Assembly (NCBI GenBank): GCA_023228245.1
Contig: JALOBN010000087.1
Coordinates: 1-7,716, forward strand
Length of the DNA: 7,716 bases
Reading direction: 5' to 3'
From: Candidatus Pacearchaeota archaeon
GTDB taxonomy: Archaea; Nanoarchaeota; Nanoarchaeia; Pacearchaeales; GW2011-AR1
The notes under the pieces were generated by a model. It saw only the letters and a program-made list of their open reading frames with translations. It did no database searches and was not told the DNA's origin. Shown one piece after another: positions 5,844 through 7,716 of this stretch (positions are counted from its first letter, which is position 1; every line of letters starts with the position of its first letter). Both the position numbers and the translations under genes were made by a program.

Positions 5844-6647
5844 TTACACTGCTTCACAATCCAAAATCTTGCATGGGCAACCAGAGAAGCTAGGGCAAGA
5901 CATACGCAGGATTTCCCAAACATCGGTTATACCAGCGTAAACCCCTTCAATTGGAATGAAGCATAATTGCTCGAATGTTGGAGTGTCTGACATTTTCCAA
6001 GCAATGCCACAACCAAACATCTCTAATTCACTATCAGCCGACCCATAGAATTCGCCCAAACGATCATAAACAATGAATAATACATCATCTCCATTAGCGT
6101 CCTTGGTAAAACACAGTTGCTTAGCCTCTCCTGTAGTAGTGCCAGTTCCAGTACCAGTTTCTGGGCTCAAATAGCAATCACCAAGCGTCTTGTAGCTAAT
6201 CTGTTGGGCTACAGCATACCCACCGCGAGCTAATGCAGTTCGTAGCACAAATGATCGAACTTCAATTGATGCAGAGCCACCAACGATGGGGAAGTGACAC
6301 CCAAACTTGTCCTTGACTGTGATGTAGTAAGTGCTGGTAGATAAGGCAGAACTGGATAGGTTGTAGCCAATCTTATTTTCACAACCAGAGGTGAATAGTT
6401 CTGGAGTGCCTCCACTGTTCTCTTGGATTTCGTAGACTTCTAACTCACCTTCGCCTGGGTTGCCACCAGACAGGGCACTGATGGATTCTGTAGGCTTGGT
6501 GATGTAGACCTCAGGGGATGAGTAGTCTAATCCAGGTAGCCAGAGCTTGGGACGGTTCCTGGTGTTCTGGGTGCGGGCCCTCTCCCGAGCAATCAATTGC
6601 TGGAAGATTTTGTAGTCAGGTTCAGAAATCAAATAACCTTTGGGCAT
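5844..6647 (-). CDS. Putative phage virion structural protein with Thr-Gly run
   Basis: From ATG 6647 this is 267 residues. The N-terminal 35 residues look helical (YKIFQQLIARERART). A beta-rich part follows: PEVYITKP, ALSGGNPGEGELEVYEI, then IGYNLSSSALSTSTYYITVKDKFG. I recall the phrases 'PEVYxxxPxxxIxALSGxxPG' and 'YNLSxxAV...VxxxKFG' from virion-gene clusters of Planctomycetota-type phages. Bases 6129-6158 encode TGTGTGTTTG, a flexible linker before a Cys-containing C-terminal domain (ends CPCKILDCEAV). The frame is open to GTG 6689, which would overlap the upstream gene by 19 bases, but no ribosome site precedes it. ATG 6647 has only a weak GAG 6 bases before it. It lies between two other putative structural genes and is probably part of the same transcript. 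Exact virion role is unknown. Confidence 0.6.
   Translation of the reverse strand: MPKGYLISEPDYKIFQQLIARERARTQNTRNRPKLWLPGLDYSSPEVYITKPTESISALSGGNPGEGELEVYEIQENSGGTPELFTSGCENKIGYNLSSSALSTSTYYITVKDKFGCHFPIVGGSASIEVRSFVLRTALARGGYAVAQQISYKTLGDCYLSPETGTGTGTTTGEAKQLCFTKDANGDDVLFIVYDRLGEFYGSADSELEMFGCGIAWKMSDTPTFEQLCFIPIEGVYAGITDVWEILRMSCPSFSGCPCKILDCEAV
6129..6158 (-). repeat. In-frame ACN-GGN repeat encoding TGTGTGTTTG
   Basis: Thirty bases on the minus strand made only of Thr (ACN) and Gly (GGN) codons, inside the 6647-5844 protein. The codons vary at the third position, so the run is kept at protein level rather than being a recent DNA slippage product. A comparable run lies at 7328-7357 in a different protein. 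Confidence 0.8.
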
Positions 6648-6670
6648 AATGGACTCGATTATGCTAGAAA

Positions 6671-7228
6671 CTAGCCTGGGTAAACCCACAGGTCAAATCG
6701 CGTTTGCCCGTGCTGGCAACGCAAGAACAATTCACCAGGTGAGCTAGGGTAGAATGGATAGCTCTCACCTGGGGGAATCAGAAAGCTGCGCTTGGAATCT
6801 TTGGTATAGGAGACTTCCAAGACCTTCTTCGCTGCTTCAGCTTTCTGCTCTTCAGTGGGTTGTCGTTGAGTGAACTTCGTGTTCACATTCTTGATGACAA
6901 CCAGCCCCACTTCGGTGACCCACCCCGTATCCAGAGAAATCCAGTCCTCTGATACTTTGAGCCAGCGCGTATAGCACTGCTCACTCGTCTTCAGAAACCG
7001 GGAGAACCCACCATCAGCACGAGTGGATTCCTCGCCTACTACGCTATGGTAGAAGCTTTGGACAACCGTCAGGCGGTCTTTAGGATTGGTGACAGGGATA
7101 GGCGGGTTGATTAACCGCTGGACTTGAGAACCGTCTGGGTCAGCAATAGGTTCTACGGCTGGGGTTTCTTCTTGCTGAGGTTCGGTTGGATTCTCTTCAT
7201 TAAATTCGGTGTCTTCTTGTGGCTCCAC
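6671..7228 (-). CDS. Putative phage virion structural protein
   Basis: 185 residues. The first 45 are acidic and proline-rich (NEENPTEPQQEETPAVEP), probably disordered. INPPIPVTNPKDRLTVVQ leads into a beta-rich core with WISLDTGWVTEVGLVVIKN at about residues 96-114. Next come a helical insert with PTEEQKAEAAKKVLEV and a closing half with FLIPPGESYPF and LRCQHGQTRFDLWVYPG. The alternation 'DTGW...GLVVIEN...PPGES...LRC..G.ARxxVxAxPG' is one I associate with structural proteins neighbouring the NLDPTNFVEYG family in Planctomycetota-type phages. Start GTG 7228 has AGGAG at 7235-7239, 6 bases away, which fixes it. It lies 33 bases after the right-most gene. No enzyme motif, signal peptide or membrane helix is seen. 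A capsid-decoration or tail-neck role is possible. Confidence 0.6.
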   Translation of the reverse strand: MEPQEDTEFNEENPTEPQQEETPAVEPIADPDGSQVQRLINPPIPVTNPKDRLTVVQSFYHSVVGEESTRADGGFSRFLKTSEQCYTRWLKVSEDWISLDTGWVTEVGLVVIKNVNTKFTQRQPTEEQKAEAAKKVLEVSYTKDSKRSFLIPPGESYPFYPSSPGELFLRCQHGQTRFDLWVYPG

Positions 7229-7234
7229 TGGTCG

Positions 7235-7239
7235 CTCCT
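7235..7239 (-). promoter_or_regulatory. Ribosome binding site of the 185-residue structural gene
   Basis: AGGAG on the minus strand, 6 bases before GTG 7228. It settles a GTG start where no nearby ATG competes. Confidence 0.75.
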
Positions 7240-7261
7240 ACCAGTTAAAGACTGTAGATCG

Positions 7262-7684
7262 TTATGCCTCAAACGCCTCGATTACGACGTTAACGCTGGC
7301 TGTATCGGCCTTGACCCTAAACGTGTTTCCAGTGCCGGTTGTGCCTGTACCAGTGCCATAGGACTCCCCTAGGTTACGAGACAGCCGGAAGCTGTAGGCG
7401 GCACCGGCTGGCACCTCACCTAGGGGATAGAAAGTACTAGTCAAGGAATCCCAATTGCCGTATTCGACAAAATTGGTAGGGTCCAAGTTATGAATAGTGA
7501 CCAAGCCTGGAGTAACCAAGGGGCTAAAGTCTACGTCTACCCCGGCCACCGTTGCTGTAATGGCACCAGGGCAAGGTCCATTGGTGCCCGTCACATCCTC
7601 TTGGTGAGAAGTTGGTCGGCTTTGATAATCAATCTCACCCTTACGGATCTGCAAGCTGGAGCGGATAGTGGCTTCGTTGGCCAT
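7262..7684 (-). CDS. Phage virion structural protein, NLDPTNFVEYG beta-sandwich family
   Basis: From ATG 7684 the protein has 140 residues: MANEATIRSSLQIRKGEIDYQSRPTSHQEDVTG, a PGAITA turn, then PGLVTIHNLDPTNFVEYG, FYPLGEVPAGAAYSFRLSRNL, a TGTGTTGTG run, and FRVKADTASVNVVIEAFEA. The short beta strands and the order 'SRPTSxQxDVTGxxGPxPGAI...GLxxxxNLDPTNxVEYG...FxPLGExxPGExxxxRLSRN...KAxxAxxNVxVEAFE' match a family I have often seen in phage structural regions. It is likely a small beta-sandwich virion protein. The frame also opens at GTG 7693. ATG 7684 is preferred, with a weak GAG 8 bases before it. It is the most upstream gene of the visible transcript. Its exact place in the particle is not known to me. 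Confidence 0.75.
   Translation of the reverse strand: MANEATIRSSLQIRKGEIDYQSRPTSHQEDVTGTNGPCPGAITATVAGVDVDFSPLVTPGLVTIHNLDPTNFVEYGNWDSLTSTFYPLGEVPAGAAYSFRLSRNLGESYGTGTGTTGTGNTFRVKADTASVNVVIEAFEA
7328..7357 (-). repeat. In-frame Gly/Thr repeat encoding GTGTGTTGTG
   Basis: Thirty bases of Gly (GGN) and Thr (ACN) codons only, near the C-terminus of the 7684-7262 protein, between RLSRNLGESY and NTFRVKAD. It is likely an exposed loop of the beta-sandwich. It mirrors the run at 6129-6158, and Thr residues there could be O-glycosylation acceptors (inference). Confidence 0.8.
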
Positions 7685-7716
7685 GTTAGTCACTCACTAT
7701 AATTGCGTTGGAATGC

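Noticed and set aside
5673..5966. Plus-strand frame of 97 residues across the junction of two structural genes
   Set aside because: It is antisense to two coherent minus-strand genes and has no recognisable motif.
7697..7702. TATAAT near the right edge on the plus strand
   Set aside because: No -35 element was found at the right distance, and no plus-strand gene follows within the window.

Overview
The window reads as a stretch of a tailed bacteriophage, or a prophage, running almost entirely on the minus strand. Four genes at the right end (7684 down to 4509) resemble virion structural proteins that, as far as I remember, are common in phages and prophage-like regions of Planctomycetota and in uncultured virus genomes. 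Recognisable phrases include QSRPTSxQxDVTG...NLDPTNFVEYG, DTGWVTEVGLVVIKN and SPEVYITKP...ALSGGNPGEGE, together with threonine-glycine runs and very cysteine-rich proteins. The host assignment comes from recalled protein patterns, not from a search. No terminase, integrase, polymerase, tRNA or ribosomal gene is present to settle it.

Layout, in the direction of minus-strand transcription (right to left): a small structural protein (7684-7262), a second structural protein (7228-6671), a third with a TG run (6647-5844) and a cysteine-rich 438-residue protein (5825-4509). Next comes one gene on the opposite strand (4019-4522), a small single-pass membrane protein whose coding sequence contains a perfect 26-base palindrome. 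Minus-strand genes then resume: a Cys-x-Cys helical protein of unnamed family (4004-3519), a probable GT-A-type glycosyltransferase (3476-2787), a GT-B-type glycosyltransferase (2775-1753), a PAPS-dependent sulfotransferase (1772-1116), a second GT-A-type glycosyltransferase with a DADEF motif (1104-223), and the first 57 codons of a GNAT acetyltransferase (173 to the left edge).

The left half looks like a compact glycan cassette: two or three glycosyltransferases, a sulfotransferase and perhaps an acetyltransferase, with gaps of 11-49 bases or short overlaps between most genes. The simplest joint reading, which is inference, is that the phage builds a sulfated and possibly acetylated glycan on its own virion proteins or on the host surface. 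The virion genes directly upstream carry Thr/Gly runs that could be acceptors. Alternative starts are common: several frames open further upstream at GTG or TTG codons, but a Shine-Dalgarno sequence often favours an internal ATG. I saw no convincing promoter or intrinsic terminator. There is no gene-free stretch longer than 50 bases.
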